Assembly: GCA_023390635.1 (NCBI GenBank)
Contig: JAEWCM010000177.1
Span: forward strand, 1 to 27,571
Reading direction: 5' to 3'
Source: Bacillota bacterium
Lineage (GTDB): Bacteria; Bacillota; Desulfitobacteriia; Desulfitobacteriales; Desulfitobacteriaceae
Length of the DNA stretch: 27,571 nucleotides
The notes under the pieces were generated by a model, which was not told where the DNA came from, did not search any database, and worked only from the letters and a program-made list of their open reading frames with translations. A program made the translations under genes and the position numbers. Positions 1 through 6,750 of the stretch are shown here, one piece after another. The number at the start of each line of letters is the position of its first letter. Position 1 is the stretch's first letter.

Positions 1-146
1 GGACAAGCATCGGCACAAGCTCCACAGTCAATGCACAGATCTGCATTGATTTCATAGAAATCGCTGCCTTCTCCAATTGCAGAAACTGGGCACTCATCCA
101 CACAGGCACCACAGCTAATACACTCTGCAGAAATACTATAAGCCAT
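1..146 (-). CDS. 2[4Fe-4S] ferredoxin (3' end cut by window edge)
   Basis: Small electron carrier with two cubane clusters. The visible 48 codons begin MAYSISAECISCGACVDECP and show the first CxxCxxCxxxCP motif. A second CIDCGACADACP motif follows at about residues 38-49, where the window ends. Clostridial ferredoxins of this type are usually 55-60 residues, so only the last few codons are missing. The ATG at 146 is preceded by a strong GGAGAAAGGGGG Shine-Dalgarno site, which fixes the start. A good sigma-A promoter lies just upstream (180..208), so the gene is probably transcribed on its own. The family is clear; the electron partner cannot be told from sequence. Confidence 0.95.
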   Translation of the reverse strand, partial: MAYSISAECISCGACVDECPVSAIGEGSDFYEINADLCIDCGACADAC

Positions 147-179
147 GATTAAGCCCCCTTTCTCCTCTGTATAACAGTC

Positions 180-208
180 AATATATCAAAGGTGAAAGAA
201 AAAGGCAA
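180..208 (-). promoter_or_regulatory. Putative sigma-A promoter of the ferredoxin gene
   Basis: On the minus strand a -35 box TTGCCT (203-208) and a -10 box TATATT (180-185) are separated by exactly 17 bases. The predicted start lies about 25-30 bases ahead of the ferredoxin ATG and leaves room for its Shine-Dalgarno site. Seen by eye only. Confidence 0.55.
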
Positions 209-257
209 GGGATATTCATCACAACCCGTGAAGTATACAGAACGCAAATAGGCTCTG

Positions 258-416
258 CTATTCGATATTCCGGTCGGGGCGATACGGCACATTGTAAAGG
301 CGACGCATGCATTGGCTACAATAAGGCAACACACGATTACTTACCTGATTGCGACGAAACACTACATGAGACAGATCTTCATGTTCTAATCCACACGAAC
401 GACATTTTTCTAACAT
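258..416 (-). CDS. Small Cys4 putative zinc-binding protein, 52 aa
   Basis: Function unknown. The protein has two CxxC knuckles, CRSC (residues 5-8) and CSQC (33-36), 24 residues apart, as in many small zinc ribbons. The tail is basic and aromatic (RRLYNVPYRPDRN). I chose the ATG at 416 because GGAGGG sits 6 bases upstream; an alternative start 11 codons earlier has no good ribosome site. The gene follows bshA by 74 bases on the same strand with no clear terminator between, so it may be co-transcribed with ylbF-bshB1-bshA. It could be a nucleic-acid binding or metal-handling protein, but nothing in the sequence decides this. That it is a real gene is supported by the ribosome site and the paired cysteines. 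Confidence 0.7.
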   Translation of the reverse strand: MLEKCRSCGLEHEDLSHVVFRRNQVSNRVLPYCSQCMRRLYNVPYRPDRNIE

Positions 417-490
417 ATTTAACCCTCCAGCTTGTGTGCTTGTGAACATAGTTCATACATGTAGTATGCTCATTCCAGCAGAAATTAAAC

Positions 491-1630
491 CTATTTTATG
501 TTTGCTATGCTCTGAAAATATAAATCCTCGTAGCTTCCCACTACTTTGTCCATGGGAAAACCTTCTCTAGCCCAAACACCTGCTCGATAAGCCATTTGCC
601 CATACAAGTCGTCGTCGCTCAGTAATCTGATCACATCTTCCGCCATCCGATCCGTATCTCCAACTGCCTCCAAGAAACCCGTTTCTCCCTCCCGAACCAC
701 TTCTGGTAAACCCCCTACCCGGCTCGCCACAACAGGGACACCACAGGCCATAGCTTCCAAAGCCGCCAACCCAAAGCTCTCTTGCTCAGATAACAGCAAA
801 AAAACATCAGAAATCTGCAATATCTCCTTAACACTTTCCTGTTTTCCGAGAAAGCAAACTTTCGCTTCCAACCCTAAAGCCATCACTTCCCGCTCTACCT
901 TACCCATATCAGGGCCATCACCAACCAGAAGTAAACGGCAATTCATTCTGCTTGCTACCTTGGCAAATACTTCTACCACATCTGACACCCGCTTTACTTC
1001 ACGGAAATTAGAAATGTGCGTAATGATTCTCTCTCCCTGAGGAGCAAAGCGTTTGTAAAGACAAGCCATTTTATCTCTGTCTTGACTAGGAGTGTAAATT
1101 TGCGGATCAATGAAATTGGGAATGACGCCAATTTCTTTTTCTAAAGGTCCAAAAACTTCCTGCGTTTGCACCGCCAACGCATGTGAAACCGCGGTGACAT
1201 TGTCACTGACACGCAAAGCAAGCTGAGTTAAATTAAAAAATTCCTCATAAGCCCCTACTAAGGTAACATCAGTACCATGCAACGTTGTCACCAAAGGGAT
1301 CGCTTCAGGGAGCATTTGCTTGGCCAGGTAAGCACTAACGCTGTGTGGAATGGCGTAATGAGCGTGTAAAACATCCAAACCCACAAATTTAACCACATCA
1401 CAAATTTTATTGGCCAAAAGCAATGTATATGGAGGATATTTAAAAAGGGGATAGCTTACATCTTCCACTTCATGGAAAAATAGATTTTCATGATAGCGTC
1501 TGAGGCGGAAGGGCCGGGCAGAAGAAATAAAGTGCACTTCATGTCCCCGTTCTCCCAAAGCATACCCTAATTCGGTAGCTACCACTCCACTCCCTCCATA
1601 AGAAGGATAGCAAATCATGCCTATTTTCAT
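491..1630 (-). CDS. bshA: N-acetyl-alpha-D-glucosaminyl L-malate synthase BshA
   Basis: First step of bacillithiol synthesis: a GT-B, family GT4 retaining glycosyltransferase that joins UDP-GlcNAc to L-malate in the cytosol. The 379 residues match the usual length. The N-terminal loop MKIGMICYPSYGGSGVVATE (1-20) is the BshA signature, followed by VLHAHYAIPHS (88-97) and TTLHGTDVTLVG (115-126). The GT4 C-terminal EX7E element is E284...E292 in SEQESFGLAALEAMACGVPV. The start is supported by AAGGAG upstream of the ATG. The gene begins 11 bases after the bshB1 stop, so steps one and two are translated from the same message. Other GT4 enzymes look similar, but the N-terminus and the adjacent bshB1 make BshA very likely. 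Confidence 0.95.
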   Translation of the reverse strand: MKIGMICYPSYGGSGVVATELGYALGERGHEVHFISSARPFRLRRYHENLFFHEVEDVSYPLFKYPPYTLLLANKICDVVKFVGLDVLHAHYAIPHSVSAYLAKQMLPEAIPLVTTLHGTDVTLVGAYEEFFNLTQLALRVSDNVTAVSHALAVQTQEVFGPLEKEIGVIPNFIDPQIYTPSQDRDKMACLYKRFAPQGERIITHISNFREVKRVSDVVEVFAKVASRMNCRLLLVGDGPDMGKVEREVMALGLEAKVCFLGKQESVKEILQISDVFLLLSEQESFGLAALEAMACGVPVVASRVGGLPEVVREGETGFLEAVGDTDRMAEDVIRLLSDDDLYGQMAYRAGVWAREGFPMDKVVGSYEDLYFQSIANIK

Positions 1631-1641
1631 CTTTGTGCTCC

Positions 1642-2349
1642 TTAATCTAAATCCTGGAGATTACGGACAGAAATTTCTTCCATTTGGAAAAAGGCTTCTG
1701 CCCATTCTGCTCCCACTAAACCGCCGGCATAACCGTCTCTGTACTCAATGTGGCGAAGCAAGCCATGCAAACGAGTTGGTACAGCCTTACCATCCTGGAT
1801 AAACTGAGATTGATAACAGCCTAAAGCCTTATATTTACGCTCAATCGCAGCCTGGGACAGCTTTAAATACACTGGATGGTTTGCTGCTTCATTCACAAAA
1901 TATTCCCATATCCTCTTCACTATCCATGGATCACCTTCACCGTAACGACGCAGCCGGGCATTAAAAATCCCTTCTCTCACCAATGCAGAGGCTTGACGAT
2001 GATCCGGATGGGAATCACCATGCCATGGCGAAAGGACAAATCGGGGGCGGTATTGCCTGATTAACTTCACTACTTGCACTACCTGGTCTTCGCTCTTCTC
2101 TAAACCTCGGTCGGGAAAGTTTAAGCAAATCCGCTCTTTAACCCCCAAAAACTCCGCAGCTTTCAATGCCTCCCTGCGACGTGTAGCAGGATCACCATTG
2201 CTGCTCATTTCTCCCGCTGTCAAATCACAGATTACAATATTCTTACCAATTAAGGCTTGTTGGGCCATCAGCCCCCCCGCCCCAATCTCCGCATCATCAG
2301 GATGTGCTGCAAAAATCAGCCAGTCCCATTCAGATTTTTCGGTCATCAT
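1642..2349 (-). CDS. bshB1: Bacillithiol biosynthesis deacetylase BshB1
   Basis: Second step of bacillithiol synthesis: zinc-dependent removal of the acetyl group from GlcNAc-malate to give GlcN-malate. This is a LmbE/PIG-L family protein of 235 residues, normal length. The metal and catalytic motif AHPDDAE is at residues 15-21; a second zinc ligand is in HPDH (114-117). Two ATG codons lie in tandem (2349 and 2346) behind AAGAAGG; the second has the better spacing. The gene sits between ylbF (23 bases upstream) and bshA (11 bases downstream), the pairing that separates BshB1 from other LmbE-like deacetylases such as mycothiol conjugate amidases. Function is assigned from family and neighbour, both strong. 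Confidence 0.93.
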   Translation of the reverse strand: MMTEKSEWDWLIFAAHPDDAEIGAGGLMAQQALIGKNIVICDLTAGEMSSNGDPATRRREALKAAEFLGVKERICLNFPDRGLEKSEDQVVQVVKLIRQYRPRFVLSPWHGDSHPDHRQASALVREGIFNARLRRYGEGDPWIVKRIWEYFVNEAANHPVYLKLSQAAIERKYKALGCYQSQFIQDGKAVPTRLHGLLRHIEYRDGYAGGLVGAEWAEAFFQMEEISVRNLQDLD

Positions 2350-2372
2350 TATCCCTTCTTTACAACCAGCAC

Positions 2373-2756
2373 TTACTCATGATTTATCTCCGTCTCTTCT
2401 GTGCTCTCTTCGAATCCAATCGGTATCACTTCTTTCATCGCTTCTCCCAGAATAGCATGAACATCACTGAATAACCGGGAAATTCTGAATTCGTGCTCTA
2501 AATAAGTACGAGCTGCAGGATGTAAACTAAGCATACTGTAAAGACGTTCCAAATCCTCCATCTTTTCTGTGGCATGCTCATCCTCCATTATCTGAGCATG
2601 CTGTAATTCAACCTGTTTAGCATGAAACTCGGTAAGCATTTTTCGGTGAATTTCATTGCTTAACATGGCCTCTTTAGCCTCCATAAATTGACGATATTCT
2701 TCCGATGTCCTGATGGCATCAGCTAATTGATGCGCACTATCGTAGATTGATGTCAT
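2373..2756 (-). CDS. YlbF/YmcA-family regulator
   Basis: Small all-helical protein of 127 residues from the YlbF/YmcA (Com_YlbF) family. In Bacillus subtilis YlbF works with YmcA and YaaT as an RNase Y accessory complex that affects competence, sporulation and biofilm. The N-terminal half (YDSAHQLADAIRTSEEYRQF, then ...EAMLSNEIHRKMLTEF) shows the family pattern of amphipathic helices, with a likely coiled coil at about residues 35-80 and an acidic C-terminal tail. The start at 2756 is chosen because AAAGGAGAA lies just upstream; a longer reading adds 20 residues without a ribosome site. It heads the bshB1-bshA unit. Family call is good; the exact paralogue is not certain, so no symbol is given. 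Confidence 0.8.
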   Translation of the reverse strand: MTSIYDSAHQLADAIRTSEEYRQFMEAKEAMLSNEIHRKMLTEFHAKQVELQHAQIMEDEHATEKMEDLERLYSMLSLHPAARTYLEHEFRISRLFSDVHAILGEAMKEVIPIGFEESTEETEINHE

Positions 2757-2775
2757 ACATTTCTCCTTTCCATCC

Positions 2776-2810
2776 CTAAAATAAAGAAAACTTGGCTTGC
2801 TCCAAGCTTT
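2776..2810 (-). terminator. Rho-independent terminator between the 238-aa gene and ylbF
   Basis: On the minus strand a 9-bp stem (2802-2810 with 2787-2795, one G-U pair) closes a 6-base loop. It is followed by CTTTATTTT. It lies about 30 bases after the stop at 2841 and about 30 bases before the ylbF start. Since ylbF would have almost no space for its own promoter downstream, this may act as a partial terminator (attenuator). Confidence 0.65.
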
Positions 2811-2840
2811 CGTCAAAATAATAATAGAATTCGCCAGGAT

Positions 2841-3557
2841 TCAACGAACTCCTCCTTGCCGTAGTTCTTCTTCCTCAATTAGTCTTTCTATCCATTCAAA
2901 TGCTTCTAGCCGGCTATAAGACAAAAGATCCTGCCATACATCCCCGGAAACCTTCCAGGGAGAACGCATGGAAACCCGGCTGGAAAAACCAAGAGAAAGG
3001 CCTCCCAGCATTTGCTCGACGCGATACTGGGCTAAACTGACAACGCCCAGTGGGGGCCGTTTGCACACAATAGGCTCAAGGCAAAGAACAGGTTGGCCTG
3101 CATAGGTGACTAATAAACAAGAGCCAAACAATGCCTCTACATTAATCTTCTCTCTGCAAACAACCTCAGGAAAAGGCTTGGCTTCAGGCAAAACAACTGC
3201 TCCCATATTACACCAGAAGGAACAATGTTCTTCTTCTGCCCAGGTATAAAACCCCACTGCTCCCATTCCTTTAACCAAATGAAGGATCTCCTCTGCCAAT
3301 GTTCTCCTCCAAGACCCTTCCACATCAAAATTATTTAAGCTTACAGCCCGCTCGCCTGAGCTAAAAATCAATTCCGCTCTTTTCCCAGTTTTCTGGACGG
3401 GCCCAAACTCCACAACCTTATAACCTGAATGGGTAAAAGCCAGGCGCATTTCCCATTTTTCTTCCGCCATAAAGGGATGTAAAGCATTACTCCACTCTGG
3501 CAAAGAATATTCACGCCAATCAGTACCATGGTCTAACGGTATTTCCAACCTCAGCAT
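2841..3557 (-). CDS. Conserved-looking hypothetical protein, 238 aa, function unknown
   Basis: I do not recognise this protein. It is 238 residues, has no signal peptide or membrane segment, and looks like a soluble alpha/beta protein ending in a charged helix (ERLIEEEELRQGG). It has eight cysteines, many in the middle: CSFWC (about 111-115), VVCRE, GSCLL and LCLEPIVCKRPP (about 159-170). A GVVSLAQYRVEQMLGGLSLG stretch follows. The ATG at 3557 has a good GGAGGGAAG ribosome site. It lies 74 bases after the HD-GYP gene and before ylbF, with a terminator after it. The codon pattern and ribosome site support a real gene. It could be a thiol- or metal-dependent enzyme, but that is speculation from the cysteines and the bsh neighbours. 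Confidence 0.75.
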   Translation of the reverse strand: MLRLEIPLDHGTDWREYSLPEWSNALHPFMAEEKWEMRLAFTHSGYKVVEFGPVQKTGKRAELIFSSGERAVSLNNFDVEGSWRRTLAEEILHLVKGMGAVGFYTWAEEEHCSFWCNMGAVVLPEAKPFPEVVCREKINVEALFGSCLLVTYAGQPVLCLEPIVCKRPPLGVVSLAQYRVEQMLGGLSLGFSSRVSMRSPWKVSGDVWQDLLSYSRLEAFEWIERLIEEEELRQGGVR

Positions 3558-3631
3558 AGACTTCCCTCCACACTAATCTGTGCCATAGTGTTTCACAGAG
3601 TTTGGTCTGCTATGCCTCAAAAAGTATTTTT

Positions 3632-4297
3632 CTAGCTCAGCCTCTTTATTTCCTTTTGAAACCACACATCCAAATCAGGTTTGCCTTCTTCCTTACGCAA
3701 GAAATTCAAAACGACGACGCCCCAGTATGGATCATAAATCTGACCCAGCAGCTTTTCCATCTCCGCTAAAGCCTGCTCTTTGGATTGCGCATTGCGGTAA
3801 CGCCGCATCATTGTCCGGGCTTCGAAATCACTGAATACATTAAGGACCCTTCCCAACAGGGGAATATCGCTGCCTTTCAGGCGGCGCGGATAACCCCTGC
3901 CGTCATAATCCTCATGATGAGCTCCTACGCCTGTGGCAATGCGTTGCCAAAATCGGTTACCGGTAGATTGATAGTAATTCATCAAAATCTGCTTAGATAC
4001 AATAGGATGTTCTAAACGATATTTTGCCGCCTTGAGCATACTCTCGTCATCCATATCCTTAATTAGTTTATTGGAAAGCAGAATGTCCCGGGGCCAGGTC
4101 GTTTTTCCTATGTCATGCAGCAATCCGGCCACGACAAATTCATCTCGGGTTACCCAAACCTGTTTAAGACACTTTTGCCCCTCTTCATCAGCGGCAAAGG
4201 CATCCATCAGATACCCGACACGCAAGCTGTGATAATACGTTGTATCATCTACCAAAGCCAACTCATATAAAATTTGAGCAATAATTGCTCCGTACAT
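3632..4297 (-). CDS. HD-GYP domain protein (putative c-di-GMP phosphodiesterase)
   Basis: Stand-alone HD-GYP domain of about 221 residues with no sensor or receiver domain. Family motifs occur in order: YYHSLRVGYLM, GLLHDIGKTTWPRDIL (HD pair), RLEHPIVSKQIL, VGAHHEDYDGRGYPRRLKG (HHE and GYP), then IPLLGRVLNVFSDFEARTMM. HD-GYP enzymes hydrolyse c-di-GMP using two or three metal ions. The last segment normally reads like ARIiaVADvFDAL; here FSDFEAR puts Ser where the conserved metal-binding Asp is expected, so activity is uncertain. The start at 4297 (ATG) has GGGGTG upstream; a TTG five codons earlier has no visible ribosome site. A cytosolic protein. The PilZ receptor gene at 23834 is a possible partner in c-di-GMP signalling. 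Confidence 0.85.
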   Translation of the reverse strand: MYGAIIAQILYELALVDDTTYYHSLRVGYLMDAFAADEEGQKCLKQVWVTRDEFVVAGLLHDIGKTTWPRDILLSNKLIKDMDDESMLKAAKYRLEHPIVSKQILMNYYQSTGNRFWQRIATGVGAHHEDYDGRGYPRRLKGSDIPLLGRVLNVFSDFEARTMMRRYRNAQSKEQALAEMEKLLGQIYDPYWGVVVLNFLRKEEGKPDLDVWFQKEIKRLS

Positions 4298-4502
4298 CAC
4301 AACACACCCCAAGTTCTGAATATTCGTTGGCCCATAATTTCTGCCAACCCTTATATATTAAGCGATCGCTGTTGTTTCTTATCATTTACAGTTTTTCTTT
4401 TCATTTTCCACTCTTCATTCATGTATATTTTTCAGCTGCATGGGTAGAATTTAAATAGTCTCACGTTTTCCAATTTTTTATCCCCACTCCTCTCTTTTAC
4501 TT

Positions 4503-4534
4503 AAGCTTGCGGCGATGTTGCCGCAAGCTTTTTT
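4503..4534 (+). terminator. Strong rho-independent terminator on the plus strand, no gene upstream
   Basis: A perfect 11-bp stem AAGCTTGCGGC (4503-4513) pairs with GCCGCAAGCTT (4520-4530) across a 6-base loop. It runs directly into a T-tract on the plus strand. On the minus strand the hairpin is followed by AAGTAAAAG, so it is a poor terminator in the direction of both flanking genes. Either a short plus-strand RNA ends here, or the hairpin works weakly for the GNAT gene. Confidence 0.6.
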
Positions 4535-4627
4535 ATCTCGTCTTTCTTTTTTTATCATAAGAAAGGGTTTGTAGCAAGGGGAAGAATAGGACCATTTGGA
4601 AGTTTTTTGTGACTCATTGTCATTTTT

Positions 4628-4641
4628 AGGACTTTAGTCCT
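4628..4641. repeat. 14-bp palindrome AGGACTTTAGTCCT, copy 1
   Basis: Perfect arms AGGACT / AGTCCT around TT, 14 bases downstream of the GNAT stop codon. A near-identical element (AGGACCAAAGTCCT) is at 10141-10154; in the opposite orientation that copy reads AGGACTTTGGTCCT. It could be an operator or a dispersed repeat. Not followed by a T-tract on either strand. Confidence 0.5.
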
Positions 4642-4655
4642 ACCTACAGGGCGTT

Positions 4656-5162
4656 TTAAGAAAGAATTTTGACCATCAATTTTCTTTCTTCTACAAATCC
4701 CAGATCTTCATAGAGTTTAAGGGCTCGAAGATTATGACTGGTCACTGCCAGCCCCAAATAAGACAAATCTACGCTTACACAGTACTTCTCTGCTTCCTTA
4801 AGCATGGCTTTTGCCAAGCCCTTACCTTGATAGTCAGGTAAAACAGCGATATCCATCACCCATGCCTGAGGTAATCCTGTTAACTCTTCAATATTGCCGG
4901 GATGAAGAATCAAATACCCTACCGGGACCAATCCCTTTTCCTTTCCTGATCCCAGATCTTTTTCAGCTTCTGCCTCAGCAATAAAGATAATTGAACCTGT
5001 TTGCTGGATCCAGCTCCATAGGCCTTTGGTACATTTTCTTCTATATTTAATTGTCTCCTCCATCGGCTGTTTGCGCCAAGGTGAAATACTGGCTTCCGCA
5101 GCCGAACAAGACAAATTGAATATGAACGGCCAATCGTTGATTCCTCCGCGCCGTATCCTCAT
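4656..5162 (-). CDS. GNAT-family N-acetyltransferase
   Basis: Acetyl-CoA dependent transferase of 168 residues, normal length for the family. The acetyl-CoA pyrophosphate loop (motif A) is VMDIAVLPDYQGKGLAKAML, with QGKGLA fitting the [R/Q]xxGx[G/A] pattern. Motif B follows in NLRALKLYEDLGFVEE near the C-terminus. The N-terminus MRIRRGGINDWPFIFNLSC is the usual beta1-alpha1 entry. The start has AAGGGGTGATG upstream. The substrate cannot be inferred. It is the only gene in its stretch, divergent from the phosphate symporter gene, with the region 5163-5319 between them presumably holding both promoters. Not RimI-like in its N-terminus, so a ribosomal target is not assumed. Confidence 0.9.
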   Translation of the reverse strand: MRIRRGGINDWPFIFNLSCSAAEASISPWRKQPMEETIKYRRKCTKGLWSWIQQTGSIIFIAEAEAEKDLGSGKEKGLVPVGYLILHPGNIEELTGLPQAWVMDIAVLPDYQGKGLAKAMLKEAEKYCVSVDLSYLGLAVTSHNLRALKLYEDLGFVEERKLMVKILS

Positions 5163-5319
5163 AACATCACCCCTTCAGGATAATGTATGCTCTGATCACA
5201 AAAAGTTTAGCTTCGATAATACCTTTATGTAAATTTATTCCACTCATTCTTTCCCTGTTCTCGATTCCCAGTTTTCCGATATACTGATAAGGACTTTGTG
5301 GGAAAGAAGCTGAATAAGG

Positions 5320-6246
5320 ATGATGCTTTATCTTATCACCCTTACTCTAGGGATGATCTTTCTTCTGAGCGGAATGAAACTGATGCGATATGGATTACAA
5401 AGCTTTGCCGGCAGTGCCTTTGCAAAATTTATTGACCGTATGACAGCTACTCCATGGCGCAGTATGGGAAGCGGGGTCATCGCTTCTGCAATCCTCCAGT
5501 CAAGCACTGCATTGACCGTCATGACCGTTTCTCTGGTGGATGCAGGTCTTTTACCCTTTGAAAACTCTTTAGGTCTTATCTTAGGAAGTAATATCGGCAC
5601 AACGGTCACTACTCAGCTCATGGCTCTTCCCCTCGGCAAGTTTTCCATTTATATTCTCTGCCTGGGAGCTATGGGTTTCTTATTTTTTTCCAGCCAACGC
5701 CGCTATCTGGCACTTGCTATCTCCGGACTGGGCCTTATTTTTCTTAGCCTTACACTTCTGAAAAGCGGAATGGCGCCCCTGACAGAGTACCCTGCCCTAC
5801 AGACTTTTCTACACCAATTAGGCAGTCATCATCTCCGAGGAATTTTAGCCGGAGCTTTCATGGCCGCCCTTATGCATTCATCGGGGGCAACGACAGGGAT
5901 AGCTATGATTTTGGTCAACAATGGCTGGATAACCTTTCCTACTGCCCTTGCCTTTGTTTTTGGAGCCAACATCGGCACCTGCATTACTGCCCTGATTGCT
6001 TCTCTTGCCGCGAACTCAGCCGCCCAAAGAGTTGCGCTCTTTCACGTTCTGCTTAACTTCTTTGGAGTTCTGCTATTTTACCCTTTTCTTAATCCTTTAG
6101 CTCATCTACTGCCCTGGCTGGGAGGAAGCCTTGCCCAACAAACTGCCAACGCCCACACTCTGTTTAATCTGGTCTCATCCCTTTTGGCCTTTCCTCTTCT
6201 ACCCCTAGCCGCACGTCTCCTCCGTCATTGGGGTAAATCCCCTTGA
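5320..6246 (+). CDS. Na+/phosphate cotransporter family protein (NptA-type, no PhoU domain)
   Basis: Integral membrane symporter of the Na/Pi-cotransporter II family, 308 residues and very hydrophobic, with about eight membrane segments. The two inverted halves each carry the family signatures: QSSTA (60-64) with LGSNIGTTVTTQL, and MHSSGATTG with FGANIGTCITALIASL. Many bacterial members have a C-terminal PhoU-like domain of about 200 residues; this one ends after the transporter. Two tandem ATGs (5320, 5323) follow a weak AATAAGG ribosome site. It is the only sizeable plus-strand gene in the window, and its last 22 bases overlap the convergent mobB gene. The substrate is likely phosphate, but other anions are possible. 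Confidence 0.88.
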   Translation: MMLYLITLTLGMIFLLSGMKLMRYGLQSFAGSAFAKFIDRMTATPWRSMGSGVIASAILQSSTALTVMTVSLVDAGLLPFENSLGLILGSNIGTTVTTQLMALPLGKFSIYILCLGAMGFLFFSSQRRYLALAISGLGLIFLSLTLLKSGMAPLTEYPALQTFLHQLGSHHLRGILAGAFMAALMHSSGATTGIAMILVNNGWITFPTALAFVFGANIGTCITALIASLAANSAAQRVALFHVLLNFFGVLLFYPFLNPLAHLLPWLGGSLAQQTANAHTLFNLVSSLLAFPLLPLAARLLRHWGKSP

Positions 6247-6746
6247 ATTCCATGCAGAGAATAGCGCTCCGCCAGAAAATCACATATTCCTGCTGCGTCT
6301 TCCAGAGAAAACTGGGGAATACCATTATCAAAGGTGCGGTCACTAACAATAGCGATTAACTCTTCCTGTGGACAAAAAAGCTGATCATGCACCTCAGAAC
6401 GAAAAACTTCAATCTTTGGCTGCTTCCCTCTCTTATACCCTTCCGTCATAATCAAATCCACTCCGCTGATTTTCGCAATCAGGTCCTCAAGCGGCGTGTC
6501 CTCATCGACTTTCTCAATCCAGGCCCTTTTTTGCGGCGAAGAGAGCACCACAATATCTGCACCTGCTTGGGCATGTCTCCAACTATCTTTGCCTGGCTGA
6601 TCCAATTCAAATCCGTGAGCATCATGTTTAATCACTGCAATCCGCCAATTTCTTTTCTTTCCTTCTTTAATCAGCTTCTCCAGTACTGTAGTTTTTCCTG
6701 AATTAGACCCCTGTCCGACAATAGAGACTACAGGTATTTTGCACAC
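6225..6746 (-). CDS. mobB: Molybdopterin-guanine dinucleotide biosynthesis protein MobB
   Basis: P-loop GTP-binding protein of 173 residues that assists MobA in attaching GMP to molybdopterin. The Walker A motif is VGQGSNSGKTTV (about 10-21). The family hallmarks IAVIKHDAHGFELDQPGKDS and the switch-like LIMTEGYKRGKQPKIEV follow. It starts 4 bases after the moeA stop, so the two are co-translated. The 3' end overlaps the convergent symporter gene by 22 bases. No mobA or moaA is visible nearby, so the set is partial here. The cell is expected to use molybdenum or tungsten enzymes; this is an inference. Confidence 0.95.
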   Translation of the reverse strand: MCKIPVVSIVGQGSNSGKTTVLEKLIKEGKKRNWRIAVIKHDAHGFELDQPGKDSWRHAQAGADIVVLSSPQKRAWIEKVDEDTPLEDLIAKISGVDLIMTEGYKRGKQPKIEVFRSEVHDQLFCPQEELIAIVSDRTFDNGIPQFSLEDAAGICDFLAERYSLHGIQGDLPQ

Positions 6747-6750
6747 TTTC

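Larger units (their letters stand above)
4298..4655. other. Gene-free region between the HD-GYP and GNAT genes
   Basis: About 360 bases with no convincing coding sequence. It is T-rich on the plus strand. It holds a spaced inverted repeat TTGGC-N11-GCCAA (4327-4347), a strong plus-strand hairpin with T-tract (4503-4534) and the palindrome AGGACTTTAGTCCT (4628-4641). The HD-GYP promoter should lie in the left part, but I see no convincing -35/-10 pair. Confidence 0.6.

Noticed and set aside
149..334. 61-aa frame upstream of the ferredoxin gene
   Set aside because: It overlaps the ferredoxin promoter and the Cys4 gene in another frame, and has no ribosome site.
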